Of a stretch of DNA of 64,000 nucleotides, positions 1 through 8,017 are shown piece by piece. This stretch comes from Algibacter lectus (GTDB lineage Bacteria; Bacteroidota; Bacteroidia; Flavobacteriales; Flavobacteriaceae): positions 186,001 through 250,000 of the forward strand of contig NZ_FOLN01000003.1 in assembly GCF_900112395.1 (NCBI RefSeq), in the 5' to 3' direction. Position numbers and translations under genes: made by a program. Under the pieces are notes generated by a model that worked only from the letters and a program-made list of their open reading frames with translations, was not told where the DNA came from and searched no databases. Within the stretch, counting starts at the first letter, position 1, and each line of letters starts with the position of its first letter.

Positions 1-598
1 CAATAAATTCTTGAGATTTTCCTTTTAAAAACAACTCGGTTTCTGTAGCTCCAGGAGCGATAGCGTTAACCGAAATACCGCGGCCAATTTCCTTAGAAAA
101 CACACGAGTCATTTGCTCAACAGCCGCTTTTGTAGATGAATATATACCGTAAGTAGGAAACATTAATTTTGCTGTACTCGAAGATATATTAATAATATTT
201 CCGTTATCAGCCAGTTTGCTGTCGGCCTCTTGTAGTGTATTAAAAACACCTTTTACGTTTACATCAAATTGATTATTAAAATCATCTTCGGTGCAATCTT
301 TTAGTAATTTAGAAGTCATAATACCTGCATTGTTTACTAAAACATCAATTTTGCCATAAGCCTCAATAGCTTTATCAAAGAGATTTACAACATCCGTTTT
401 TTGGCTAACATCCGCTTTTACTGAAATAGCTGCACCGCCATTTTTAACAATAGTGTCTACTGTTTCTTGAGCTTCTGCTTCACTATTAGAATGGTTAACA
501 ATTACTTTTGCGCCATTTTTAGCTAACTGTATAGCAATTTCTTTTCCTATGCCTTTAGACGATCCGGTTACTAGTATAACTTTGTTTTCTAGATTCAT
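1..598 (-). CDS. SDR-family NAD(P)-dependent oxidoreductase (3' end cut by window edge)
   Basis: This is a short-chain dehydrogenase/reductase, a cytosolic NAD(P)-dependent enzyme of unknown substrate. The translation begins MNLENKVILVTG. It shows the Rossmann dinucleotide motif TGSSKGIG at residues 11-18, a central NNAG, and the catalytic YSSTK (YxxxK) preceded by an INISSS serine region. About 199 residues are inside the window; families of this type run near 245, so roughly the last 45 residues lie beyond base 1. It follows the HAD gene by 8 bases on the same strand, so the two are probably one transcript under the TetR gene upstream. SDRs next to TetR repressors often act on small carbonyl compounds, but the substrate cannot be read from sequence. 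Confidence 0.9.
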   Translation of the reverse strand, partial: MNLENKVILVTGSSKGIGKEIAIQLAKNGAKVIVNHSNSEAEAQETVDTIVKNGGAAISVKADVSQKTDVVNLFDKAIEAYGKIDVLVNNAGIMTSKLLKDCTEDDFNNQFDVNVKGVFNTLQEADSKLADNGNIINISSSTAKLMFPTYGIYSSTKAAVEQMTRVFSKEIGRGISVNAIAPGATETELFLKGKSQEFI

Positions 599-606
599 AA
601 TGTATA

Positions 607-1404
607 TTATTTTAGTGCAATGAGTTTATCTGCTATGTTTTTTAAATTAGATTCCGATAGTTCTGGTAATGCTGCTAATGGATATAATTGAGCTCCCGGA
701 CGACTAATAAAAGCGCCTCTCCAATTAGCCCAAAGTGCTCCGGCAATATCCCAGCCATGTGCGGCTACTAGCATGCATTCGTTTGGTTGTACGCCCATTT
801 TTCTTGCGGCCCAATCGTAAGCATCTGCATGTGGTTTAAATTTACCCATATCTTCAATACTTAAGCGTTGTTCAAAATACTCGGTTAATCCTGCGTTTTT
901 AAATTGCGTTTCCACACCTTTATTAGATGAGTTTGTGAAAGATACTAATTTGTAGCCAGCATCTTTTAAACTTTGTAATGCTTGTTTTACTTCTGGGTGT
1001 GCAGGAATAGAACGTAACGGTCCTAAAATAGCTTCTTTGGCTTGCGTTTCCGTAATAGAAATGCCATGGTTTGCCGCTACCATTTGTAATGCTGCAGCTC
1101 CAATAATTCCGAAGTCGTTATATTGTCTTCCTACGGTTGTAACTAAAGAATACTGTAACATGGTTGTAAACCAAAGCGGTAATAAATCTGGGCGATTGCC
1201 TAATACTTTACCAACACTTTCCTTCATGGCTGTTAAATCGAGTAGTGTTTCGTTTACATCAAAAAATAAAACTTTTGGTCGCTTGCTAGATGTTGTGTTT
1301 GCAGTTTCTGTATTTGTTGAGGCAAATGCTAAATGCGGTGCTGCTAAACCTACCATGGCCGATTTTTTTAGAAAGTCTCTTCTTTTGTTTGTTTCGTTTT
1401 TCAT
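607..1404 (-). CDS. Haloacid dehalogenase type II-like hydrolase with twin-arginine signal
   Basis: This is a HAD-superfamily hydrolase of the L-2-haloacid dehalogenase type. The nucleophile Asp is D49 in FFDVNETLLDL, the second motif is SFTNSS, the Lys motif is KFKPHADAY, and the acidic motif is AAHGWDIAGA. The N-terminus has a twin-arginine pattern (RRDFLKK, residues 8-14) followed by a hydrophobic stretch, suggesting Tat export of a folded enzyme, which is unusual for this mostly cytosolic family. I chose the ATG at 1404, which puts RR at a normal Tat position; an in-frame ATG at 1428 would lie inside the operator palindrome. It is upstream of the SDR gene and preceded by an operator shared with the TetR gene. 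Substrate unknown. Confidence 0.85.
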   Translation of the reverse strand: MKNETNKRRDFLKKSAMVGLAAPHLAFASTNTETANTTSSKRPKVLFFDVNETLLDLTAMKESVGKVLGNRPDLLPLWFTTMLQYSLVTTVGRQYNDFGIIGAAALQMVAANHGISITETQAKEAILGPLRSIPAHPEVKQALQSLKDAGYKLVSFTNSSNKGVETQFKNAGLTEYFEQRLSIEDMGKFKPHADAYDWAARKMGVQPNECMLVAAHGWDIAGALWANWRGAFISRPGAQLYPLAALPELSESNLKNIADKLIALK

Positions 1405-1424
1405 TGCAATTGTTGTTTTATAAA

Positions 1425-1442
1425 ACATACTAATAGGTATGT
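1425..1442. promoter_or_regulatory. Probable TetR operator upstream of the HAD/SDR genes
   Basis: The sequence ACATAC-TAATAG-GTATGT is a perfect 6-bp inverted repeat with a 6-bp spacer. It lies 20 bases before the HAD start and matches 16 of 18 positions of a second site at 2082-2099 in front of the TetR gene. Confidence 0.75.
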
Positions 1443-1460
1443 TTTTAGTGTAAAAAAATA

Positions 1461-2063
1461 TTAATGTTTAATTTGCTGTAGATAAATAGATAAGCCGCTC
1501 ATGTACTCATCTAAAATAACATCGGTATCATAGAGTTTTCGAATACCACGCACGCCTTCAAAAGCACTTATTAAATATACAGCAACCGATGCGCTCGAGA
1601 TGTTTTGTTTAATGCTACCTTCTGTTTTACCACGCTCTAATAACAGGATTAAGGCATCACGCCAATTATCTATTATTTGTTTTAATGCCATTTGGTATGC
1701 GGTTTCAAAATCGCCAATTTCGTTTATAAAATTGTTTGTTGGGCAACCGTGTTTTTTATCGTGTAGCGAGAAAGATTTTAACCTTTCAGAAAATGTATTT
1801 TCTAGTATATTTACAACATTTCCGGGTTGCTGTAAAGGTTCTATCATACCTTTAAAAACGCGCTCTTGTAGTTTTAAGCTTATTACGGCAAGACCCAATT
1901 CTTTTTTGTTTTTATAATGATGGTAAAACGCCCCTTTTGTGAGTTTGGTGGTTTTCATTATAGTATCTACACTTGTGGTTTTAAATCCGTTTTTATAAAA
2001 CAGTTTAAACGACTCGTTAAGAATGGTTTGTTTTGTGAATTCCGATTTTTGCTCCTGTAACAT
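1461..2063 (-). CDS. TetR/AcrR-family transcriptional regulator
   Basis: This is a TetR-type repressor of 200 aa, a usual length. The N-terminal helix-turn-helix covers about residues 10-60 and includes the typical FxxxGFKTTSVDTIMKTTKLTKGAFYHHYKNKKEL pattern, of which GAFYHHYKNK is the recognition-helix end. The C-terminal ligand domain contains GCPTNNFINE, seen in the subgroup that regulates adjacent SDR or quinone/aldehyde-handling genes. It lies immediately upstream of the HAD and SDR genes on the same strand. Near-identical palindromes in front of it and in front of the HAD gene suggest that it represses itself and the downstream pair. The inducer is not known. Confidence 0.9.
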   Translation of the reverse strand: MLQEQKSEFTKQTILNESFKLFYKNGFKTTSVDTIMKTTKLTKGAFYHHYKNKKELGLAVISLKLQERVFKGMIEPLQQPGNVVNILENTFSERLKSFSLHDKKHGCPTNNFINEIGDFETAYQMALKQIIDNWRDALILLLERGKTEGSIKQNISSASVAVYLISAFEGVRGIRKLYDTDVILDEYMSGLSIYLQQIKH

Positions 2064-2081
2064 ATGACAAATGTATATAAA

Positions 2082-2099
2082 AAATACTAGTAGGTATGT
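2082..2099. promoter_or_regulatory. Probable TetR autoregulatory operator
   Basis: AAATACTAGTAGGTATGT lies 19 bases upstream of the TetR start codon and matches the 1425-1442 palindrome at 16 of 18 positions. The two-copy pattern supports autoregulation. Confidence 0.7.
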
Positions 2100-2180
2100 T
2101 TTTTAACTTTTTCTGTTAATTTGTATGCTGTGCGGATAAAAATTATTTGTGGGTTTCGCTATTTGTTGGAAGGTAAACCT

Positions 2181-2344
2181 GCGAGAAGGATTGATGCGGC
2201 ATCCTTTTTTGAAAGCTTAAAATAGCTTATACTTTAGGCTATGCCGAGTTTGTGTTAAAATAACTGTTGTAGAACGTTAACCAAAAGTGCTTACAAAAAA
2301 GATATAGCGGAAAGCCTGTTTGCCATTTTTCTTGGCAACTCGCC
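2181..2344 (+). repeat. Dispersed intergenic repeat, copy A (degenerate, long)
   Basis: This copy is bounded by GCGAG and CTCGC. It contains GGATTGATGCGGCATCC near the left end and ATAGCGGAAAGCC near the right end, the two core blocks shared with copies at 30.4, 36.4, 49.6 and 52.2 kb. It fills most of the gap between the TetR gene and the permease gene; no reading frame is evident. Confidence 0.6.
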
Positions 2345-2352
2345 AAAATTAT

Positions 2353-3558
2353 TTACACGGTTTTTACCATGTTTTTTGTAATACGTACCGATGCAATTTT
2401 TGATGCAATAATGCCTAAAACCGAGATGGTAATAAAAACGATAAATATGTTTTCGATACGGATGGCAACAGGATATGGCAGCGATGGCGTGATCATGACG
2501 AGGCTGAATTGTTGTTGTAAAAAGGTAATAATAAGTGCGGTAACGAGCCCGATAAGGCCACCAATAATACTCATTAAGCTACCTTGATAGAAAAATATTT
2601 TACGAATATCTTTTACCGTGGCTCCTATATTAAATAGGGTGCTTAAACTTTTCTTTTTATCGAGCATCATCATAATTAATGAGCCGATAACGTTGAAAAA
2701 TGCAATGATGAGTACTAGGGTAAAAATGAGGTAAACGGCCAAGTTTTCGGTGTTTAACATTTTGTAAAGTGCATCGTTTAATTGTGCGCGATTTTTTACG
2801 GTAACGTTATCACCTAAAATGGCTTGTATGCTTTGTTTAGCTTGGGTTTCGTCTGCGTTCGGGTTAAGCTTAAACTCTATAGACGATATTTGGTTGTCTT
2901 GGTAATTAAGTAATCTTTTTGCTAAATCTATGGGTGCATAAATGTAGCCGTCGTTTAAGGTTTCGTTTATGTAAAATATACCAACATTTACTGCGCGAAC
3001 GGTATTGAAGGCATCTTTTGTAGATGTTATTTGTCCTTTTCCAGGCTTGGGAACATAAATGTTTATAGATTTTGTAAAATCTAGAATGCCTAAAGATAAG
3101 TTTTTAGAAATGCCCCAACCCACAACAATTTCGTTTGTGTTTTGGTCTAACCAACTGCCCGTATCCATTGCAGAATCTATGTTTACAATGTTTTGAAAAT
3201 TGCCATCTACACCTTTTATTTTAGCAATAGTAGTTTTGTTATTGCTAGTTATAAAAATGCGTTCTTCAATAATTTTAGAGTACTCGGCAACGGCTTCTAA
3301 ATTATCGAGTTTTTCTGCGATAGCTTTAGTAAGCATAAAGGTTTTACCAACGGTGGTTTCGGCCTTTAAATCTGGGTCTATTTCTGTAGAAAACTGTAGT
3401 GTAAAATCTTTTAATCCGGCAAAACCAGAGAGCACAATAAATAAAGATGCAGCCCCGAGAATAACACCAATAATAGCAATGTTGGTAATAAAATTAATAG
3501 CGTTATTGCTGCTTTTGGAGCGCAAATAACGTTTTGCTATATATAGTGGGAAACTCAA
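2353..3558 (-). CDS. LolC/LolE-type lipoprotein-releasing ABC transporter permease
   Basis: This inner-membrane permease belongs to the FtsX/MacB family that extracts lipoproteins for delivery to the outer membrane. Its 401 aa are typical. One membrane segment follows the N-terminal RYLRSKSSNNAINFIT motif (about residues 22-47), then a large periplasmic domain, then three C-terminal membrane segments at about 275-300, 325-350 and 370-393. The start is one base after the rbfA stop, so the two genes are likely co-transcribed. The ATPase partner is not in the window. MacB-like or other FtsX permeases are alternatives, but the N-terminal sequence and length favour LolC/E. Confidence 0.85.
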   Translation of the reverse strand: MSFPLYIAKRYLRSKSSNNAINFITNIAIIGVILGAASLFIVLSGFAGLKDFTLQFSTEIDPDLKAETTVGKTFMLTKAIAEKLDNLEAVAEYSKIIEERIFITSNNKTTIAKIKGVDGNFQNIVNIDSAMDTGSWLDQNTNEIVVGWGISKNLSLGILDFTKSINIYVPKPGKGQITSTKDAFNTVRAVNVGIFYINETLNDGYIYAPIDLAKRLLNYQDNQISSIEFKLNPNADETQAKQSIQAILGDNVTVKNRAQLNDALYKMLNTENLAVYLIFTLVLIIAFFNVIGSLIMMMLDKKKSLSTLFNIGATVKDIRKIFFYQGSLMSIIGGLIGLVTALIITFLQQQFSLVMITPSLPYPVAIRIENIFIVFITISVLGIIASKIASVRITKNMVKTV

Positions 3559-3559
3559 T

Positions 3560-3961
3560 CTACGATTTTTTTCTTTTGTCTAAAATATTAGGATCTTTGA
3601 TAGGGTTTTCTTCGCCTTTTAAAGATTTTTCAATCTGGTCGATGTACTCTAAAGAATCGTCTATAAAAAACTCTAAATTAGGCATACGGCGCAACTGGTG
3701 TTTGGTACGTTGTGCTAATTCGTGGCGAATTAATGGTGTATTCGATTTTATGCCCTCCATAAGAGCAGGTGCTTTATCGTTAGGGAAAATGCTTAAATAG
3801 ACCTTCGCAACCGATAAATCTACAGTAACCTTTACTTTAGATACCGATATTAAAACACCGCGCATTCCGCCCTGTGTGGCAGCTCCTTGTAGAACTTCTA
3901 CTAAATCTTGCTGTAAAACCCCACCTATTTTTTTTTGTCTTTGACTTTCTGCTTCTTCCAC
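3560..3961 (-). CDS. rbfA: 30S ribosome-binding factor RbfA
   Basis: RbfA is a small KH-fold protein that binds the 30S subunit during late 16S rRNA maturation and cold adaptation. The start MEEAESQRQKKIGGVLQQDL and the block SVSKVKVTVDLSVAKVYLSI match the family well, as does the basic C-terminal tail. I chose the GTG at 3961 because related proteins begin close to QRQKKIGG. An in-frame ATG at 3997 would add twelve residues of unlikely sequence. It is followed after one base by the lolC/E-like permease. Confidence 0.88.
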   Translation of the reverse strand: MEEAESQRQKKIGGVLQQDLVEVLQGAATQGGMRGVLISVSKVKVTVDLSVAKVYLSIFPNDKAPALMEGIKSNTPLIRHELAQRTKHQLRRMPNLEFFIDDSLEYIDQIEKSLKGEENPIKDPNILDKRKKS

Positions 3962-4256
3962 TTTATAAAATGCTTTTAGATTGCAAAAATAAAGCATATT
4001 TAAAGATTATCTTGTTTTTCGAGGTGTATTTTAATATTTTCAGATTAATTTAGATAATAATTAACAAATTAACGCTTTCGCGGAAGGAATACAGACTCGT
4101 TTATTCTTTTTGTCTGGGAGGGATTATTTAGTGATATTCTTGCCAAGAGAATGTAAAAGAACTGCGTCGAAACAGATTTGATATTTTCTTTTGCATGTAT
4201 TGTTAGAATAAAATTAAGCTTTTCGCATTCACAGAAATGAAAAAACAGGTTTTTAG

Positions 4257-4658
4257 ATGAAAAAAATTGAACATATTGGCATTGCAGTAAAAAATTTAGA
4301 AGCTTCTAATAATTTATATTCAAAACTTTTTGGAGAGCTACCTTATAAAACCGAAGCAGTAGAAAGTGAACATGTAAATACATCGTTTTTTAAGGTTGGC
4401 GATAATAAAATTGAATTGTTAGAAGCAACCTCGAAAGATAGCGCAATAGCCCGTTTTATTGATAAAAATGGAGAAGGTATCCATCACATTGCCTTTGATG
4501 TTGAAGATATTGAAGCTGAAATTATGCGTTTAAAAAATGAAGGTTTTAGAATTATAAACGAGGTTCCAAAGCGTGGAGCGGACAATAAATTAGTTGCTTT
4601 TTTACATCCGAAATCTACAAATGGTGTACTAATTGAACTTTGCCAAGAGATAAAGTGA
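4257..4658 (+). CDS. mce: Methylmalonyl-CoA epimerase
   Basis: This enzyme interconverts (R)- and (S)-methylmalonyl-CoA in propionate and succinyl-CoA metabolism. It is a vicinal-oxygen-chelate fold protein of 133 aa, the expected size. Candidate metal ligands are visible: His in KIEHIGIAV, Glu in KIELLEA, His in GIHHIAFDVED, and Glu in GVLIELCQE. The start ATG overlaps the end of a preceding AT-rich leader (3962-4256, 295 bases), in which I see no other gene. A tRNA-Met gene follows 51 bases downstream. No mutase gene is present here. Confidence 0.92.
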   Translation: MKKIEHIGIAVKNLEASNNLYSKLFGELPYKTEAVESEHVNTSFFKVGDNKIELLEATSKDSAIARFIDKNGEGIHHIAFDVEDIEAEIMRLKNEGFRIINEVPKRGADNKLVAFLHPKSTNGVLIELCQEIK

Positions 4659-4709
4659 TATTTTTTTTGGTTACATCTAAAATAAATAGTAATATTGCAC
4701 TCCAATTTC

Positions 4710-4783
4710 GGTCCCATAGCTCAGTTGGTTAGAGCACCTGACTCATAATCAGGTGGTCCTTGGTTCGAGCCCAAGTGGGACCA
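4710..4783 (+). tRNA. tRNA-Met (anticodon CAU)
   Basis: The acceptor stem GGTCCCA/TGGGACC, D-arm AGCTCAGTTGGTTAGAGC, anticodon arm CCTGA-CTCATAA-TCAGG and T-arm with TTCGAGC all pair. The discriminator is A and CCA is not encoded. CAU anticodons can also belong to a tRNA-Ile read after lysidine modification; I favour elongator Met but cannot exclude Ile2. Confidence 0.93.
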
Positions 4784-4795
4784 CATAGAGATTGA

Positions 4796-4824
4796 AAGCT
4801 TCACAGCAATGTGAGGCTTTTTTT
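4796..4824 (+). terminator. Rho-independent terminator after tRNA-Met
   Basis: AAGCTTCAC and GTGAGGCTT form a stem with one mismatch and loop AGCAAT, followed by seven T residues. Confidence 0.8.
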
Positions 4825-5304
4825 GTGCTTTAAAGATAAATAAAAGAGATGTTTTGGCGCTTTATTGATTAGATATTGATAGAGTAAGCCTGTTGTCTTT
4901 CTGATTTCTTTTAGAAATAAAAGAGGTTTTCTAGGAAGGGCTTAATTTGTTCTTTTTGAAAAAATAAATTAACTGTTTCGATTTGAAGTAGAGTATAGTT
5001 TTGGTTAAGTGTTTTTTAAAGTAGAGTATGGTTTTGGCTAAGCGTTTTTATAGGCTTTCTCTGGTTTTATTTGCTTTGTTTGCTTGAATGAGTTTCGGTG
5101 TTCTTTTAAATGGGCTTAAAAGCGCTCTATGTATTCTAATTATACGTCAAGAATTTATATTCGTGCTTCGTTTAAAAGTATAGAGTGTTGGTTCGCGTTT
5201 TCTATTTGTAGAGTTGTAATATCGTTAAGAAGTATTAAAACCTCAGAAAAACCAAAACCTATTAAAAACAAAAAAGTCTAACATTTCTGTTAGACTTAAT
5301 TTTG
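4825..5304. other. 480-bp gene-free stretch with a tandem 31-bp imperfect repeat
   Basis: No convincing coding region lies between the tRNA-Met terminator and tRNA-Asn. At 4986-5016 and 5019-5049 two 31-bp blocks beginning AAGTAGAGTATRGTTTTGG differ at only three positions, a recent small tandem duplication. The rest is AT-rich without recognisable structure. Confidence 0.6.
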
Positions 5305-5378
5305 CTCCTTCTCTTGGGCTCGAACCAAGGACCCTCTGATTAACAGTCAGATGCTCTAACCAACTGAGCTAAGAAGGA
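5305..5378 (-). tRNA. tRNA-Asn (anticodon GUU)
   Basis: On the minus strand the acceptor TCCTTCT/AGAAGGA, D-arm AGCTCAGTTGGTTAGAGC, anticodon arm CTGA-CTGTTAA-TCAG and T-arm with TTCGAGC all form. The discriminator is G, as is usual for Asn, and CCA is not encoded. Confidence 0.95.
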
Positions 5379-5459
5379 CTGTGCTATTTTGCTTAGCGGT
5401 TGCAAAGATAGAACTTTATTTAAATGCCGCAAACATTTTTTAAATTTTTTTTAAAAAAT

Positions 5460-6806
5460 TTAATCAAATATCGCTTTGTAGATATCATTACCATTTGCAA
5501 ACAGCACTAATGCTATTAAAAGAAAGAATCCAACCATTTGTGCGTACTCCATAAATTTGTCTCCAGGCTTTCTTCCAGAGATCATTTCGTATAGTAAAAA
5601 CATAACATGTCCACCATCTAGTGCAGGAATAGGTAATAAGTTTAAAACACCTAGCATAATAGACAAAAACGCTGTAATGCCCCAGAATACTTGCCAGCTC
5701 CAAAAACTAGGAAATATATCGTAAATAGCTTTAAAGCCACCTACGCCTTTGTATGCGCCTGTACTTGGTGTGAAAATAGCTTTAAACTGTGTGATGTAAG
5801 AGGATATTTTATCTCCAGTTTTTTCTAAACCAACAGGAATTGCTTCTAAAAAGCTATATTCTTTAGTTTGAAATTTATAATAGTCTAATGCCTCTAATGT
5901 TGCATAGGTAGATTGTGGCGCGTAAACTAAGCCTAGTTTACCATCGCTACTAATATTTAGTGGTAAGGTTGTTTCTTTATTATCTCTAAGTATAGTTGCC
6001 GAAACTTGTTGTCCTTTAAATTTATCTAAACCAGTAGTAACTTGATCAACATATTTGGTTTTGTAATCATTTAAACCAACAATAATATCTCCTTTTTTAA
6101 GTCCGCTACTTTTATTAGCCGATGTGTCTGGCACTTCAACAACAACAAAAGGCATTCTTAAATTAATAAATCCTTTTTCTTTAGAGTCTATAAGTTGTGC
6201 TAAAAAATCTTCCGGAAAAGTTATCGTTTTTTCTTGTCCGTTACGCTCAATAGTAATTTCTTTTCCAAAAAGTACTTTTTCAGAAATTTGAGAATAATCG
6301 TCAATCTTGGTACCATCTACGGCAATAACATTATCTCCTGTTAAAAGTCCGGCATTGTTAGCAACACTACTTTGTACTAATAAACCATCTTGAATATTTT
6401 GAACTGGTAAAATTTTATCACCATAAAAATAACTCATACCAATGTAGATTACTACAGCTAAAACAAAGTTTACTGTAACACCACCTAGCATAATAATTAA
6501 ACGTTGCCAAGCCGGTTTAGAGCGAAATTCCCATGGTTGTGGTTCTTTAGCCATTTGCTCGGTATCCATACTTTCGTCTATCATACCCGAAATTTTAACA
6601 TAGCCACCAAGTGGTAACCAGCCAATTCCGTAAACAGTATCGCCAATTTTCTTCTTGAATAAAGAAAACTTTACATCAAAAAATAAGTAAAATTTTTCTA
6701 CTCGCGTTTTAAAAAGTTTTGCAGGGATAAAATGCCCTAATTCGTGTAAAACGATTAACAGCGAAAGACTTAGCAAAAACTGCGATATTTTAATAACAAA
6801 CTCCAT
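5460..6806 (-). CDS. rseP: RseP-type site-2 intramembrane zinc metalloprotease
   Basis: This membrane protease cleaves transmembrane segments, classically of an anti-sigma factor. From the ATG at 6806 it has the zinc motif HELGH at residues 21-25 in the first membrane helix. The third ligand motif LLPIPALDGGH lies near the C-terminus. One or two periplasmic PDZ-like regions sit between them (GLLTGDNVIAVDGT; SGLKKGDIIVGLND). The length of about 448 aa is normal. An upstream in-frame start at 6839 would add 11 residues that are not hydrophobic, so I prefer 6806. The gene stands alone, with the SCO gene diverging on the other side. Confidence 0.93.
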   Translation of the reverse strand: MEFVIKISQFLLSLSLLIVLHELGHFIPAKLFKTRVEKFYLFFDVKFSLFKKKIGDTVYGIGWLPLGGYVKISGMIDESMDTEQMAKEPQPWEFRSKPAWQRLIIMLGGVTVNFVLAVVIYIGMSYFYGDKILPVQNIQDGLLVQSSVANNAGLLTGDNVIAVDGTKIDDYSQISEKVLFGKEITIERNGQEKTITFPEDFLAQLIDSKEKGFINLRMPFVVVEVPDTSANKSSGLKKGDIIVGLNDYKTKYVDQVTTGLDKFKGQQVSATILRDNKETTLPLNISSDGKLGLVYAPQSTYATLEALDYYKFQTKEYSFLEAIPVGLEKTGDKISSYITQFKAIFTPSTGAYKGVGGFKAIYDIFPSFWSWQVFWGITAFLSIMLGVLNLLPIPALDGGHVMFLLYEMISGRKPGDKFMEYAQMVGFFLLIALVLFANGNDIYKAIFD

Positions 6807-6967
6807 ATATTTTTCAGTCAAATTTTTATAATCGCACAAAAGTAAGCTTTTAAACCAACTTTAAAAAAGACAATCAAACAAAGGCATTGGTTTTAACAGG
6901 AATTTAGGGTTCAATCACAAGGGGCTTATCTAAATTATCTCGTATTTTTGTCTAAAATTTATAGATA

Positions 6968-7636
6968 ATGGGTTCTATTTTTAAAGAATACAAGATTTTC
7001 TTCATTGTTTTTGGTGTTATTTCCGTGGTTATTGTATCGTTAATTTACAATACTTTAAATGTATATCAACCATTACCAATTTATCAGCCCGCATCGGTAA
7101 GTGCCGAATTGGTGGATAGCACACTTCAGTATCAAAAAAAATATCATAAAATAGGCGATTTTGCTTTGTTGAATCAAAATGGTAAAACCATCACGCAAAA
7201 CGATTACAAAAATAAAATATACGTTGCCGATTTTTTCTTTACTACCTGCCAAACCATTTGCCCGATTATGACGGATCATATGGTGAAAATTCAAAAGGAA
7301 ATTATAAATGATGATGAGGTGATGTTGCTATCTCACTCCGTAACGCCAGAAATTGATACCGTAGCACAATTAAAACGTTATGCTGAAAAAAAAGGTGTAA
7401 ACGATAAAAAGTGGAATTTAGTAACAGGTGATAAAAAAGAAATCTACACGTTGGCCAGAAAAAGTTATCTCGCTGTAAAAGACGCTGAATATGGCGGGCC
7501 TTATGATATGGTACATACAGAGAACTTTATGCTTATTGATAAAAAGCGACAAATTAGAGGTTTTTATGATGGTACCAATGAGGAAGAGATTGATAGGTTG
7601 TTAAAAGATATTTCAATTTTAAAAGAAGAAAAATAA
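6968..7636 (+). CDS. SCO1/SenC-family copper chaperone or thioredoxin-like protein
   Basis: This is a membrane-anchored thioredoxin-fold protein of the SCO family, which helps load copper into cytochrome c oxidase. One N-terminal membrane segment lies at about residues 9-29. The copper-binding CxxxC is CQTIC (C94, C98) and the conserved distal histidine is H183 in MVHTENF. The 222-aa length is typical. It diverges from rseP. No oxidase gene is nearby, so a general thiol-redox role remains possible. Confidence 0.9.
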   Translation: MGSIFKEYKIFFIVFGVISVVIVSLIYNTLNVYQPLPIYQPASVSAELVDSTLQYQKKYHKIGDFALLNQNGKTITQNDYKNKIYVADFFFTTCQTICPIMTDHMVKIQKEIINDDEVMLLSHSVTPEIDTVAQLKRYAEKKGVNDKKWNLVTGDKKEIYTLARKSYLAVKDAEYGGPYDMVHTENFMLIDKKRQIRGFYDGTNEEEIDRLLKDISILKEEK

Positions 7637-7780
7637 GGGTTGCCGGCAAATTAAATAGTTGTTATGCTGAAAGCTAGCGGTTGTAACTACGACTTAAAAT
7701 CCTCAAACTATTTTCGATAAACTTTTTAACTTCTAAACATTTACATTACTTTTGCTTCTTTAAAATCAATCTAAATAAGC

Positions 7781-8017
7781 TTGCAATACACTATAGCACA
7801 TCTAAAACGAGGCGAACGCGGTGTTATTACCGATGTTTCATCTAAAAATATTCCACTAAAATTATTAGAAATGGGATGTTTGCCAGGGAATTTTGTCGAG
7901 TTAATTCAGTTTGCTCCTTTTCAGGATCCTATGTATTTAAATATAAATGGGTCGCATGTTGCGATTAGAAAAGAAACGGCTTCGCATATTTTAATTGAAA
8001 AAATAACGCATGAGTAA
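7781..8017 (+). CDS. feoA: FeoA ferrous-iron transport accessory protein
   Basis: FeoA is a small SH3-like cytosolic protein that supports FeoB. The 78-aa sequence shows the FeoA pattern LKRGERGVITDV, LLEMGCLPG and GSHVAIRKETASHILIE. The start appears to be TTG at 7781, because no ATG or GTG precedes the conserved N-terminus in frame. It overlaps feoB by 8 bases, indicating translational coupling. I saw no iron-box palindrome in the 144-base upstream gap. Confidence 0.92.
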   Translation: MQYTIAHLKRGERGVITDVSSKNIPLKLLEMGCLPGNFVELIQFAPFQDPMYLNINGSHVAIRKETASHILIEKITHE

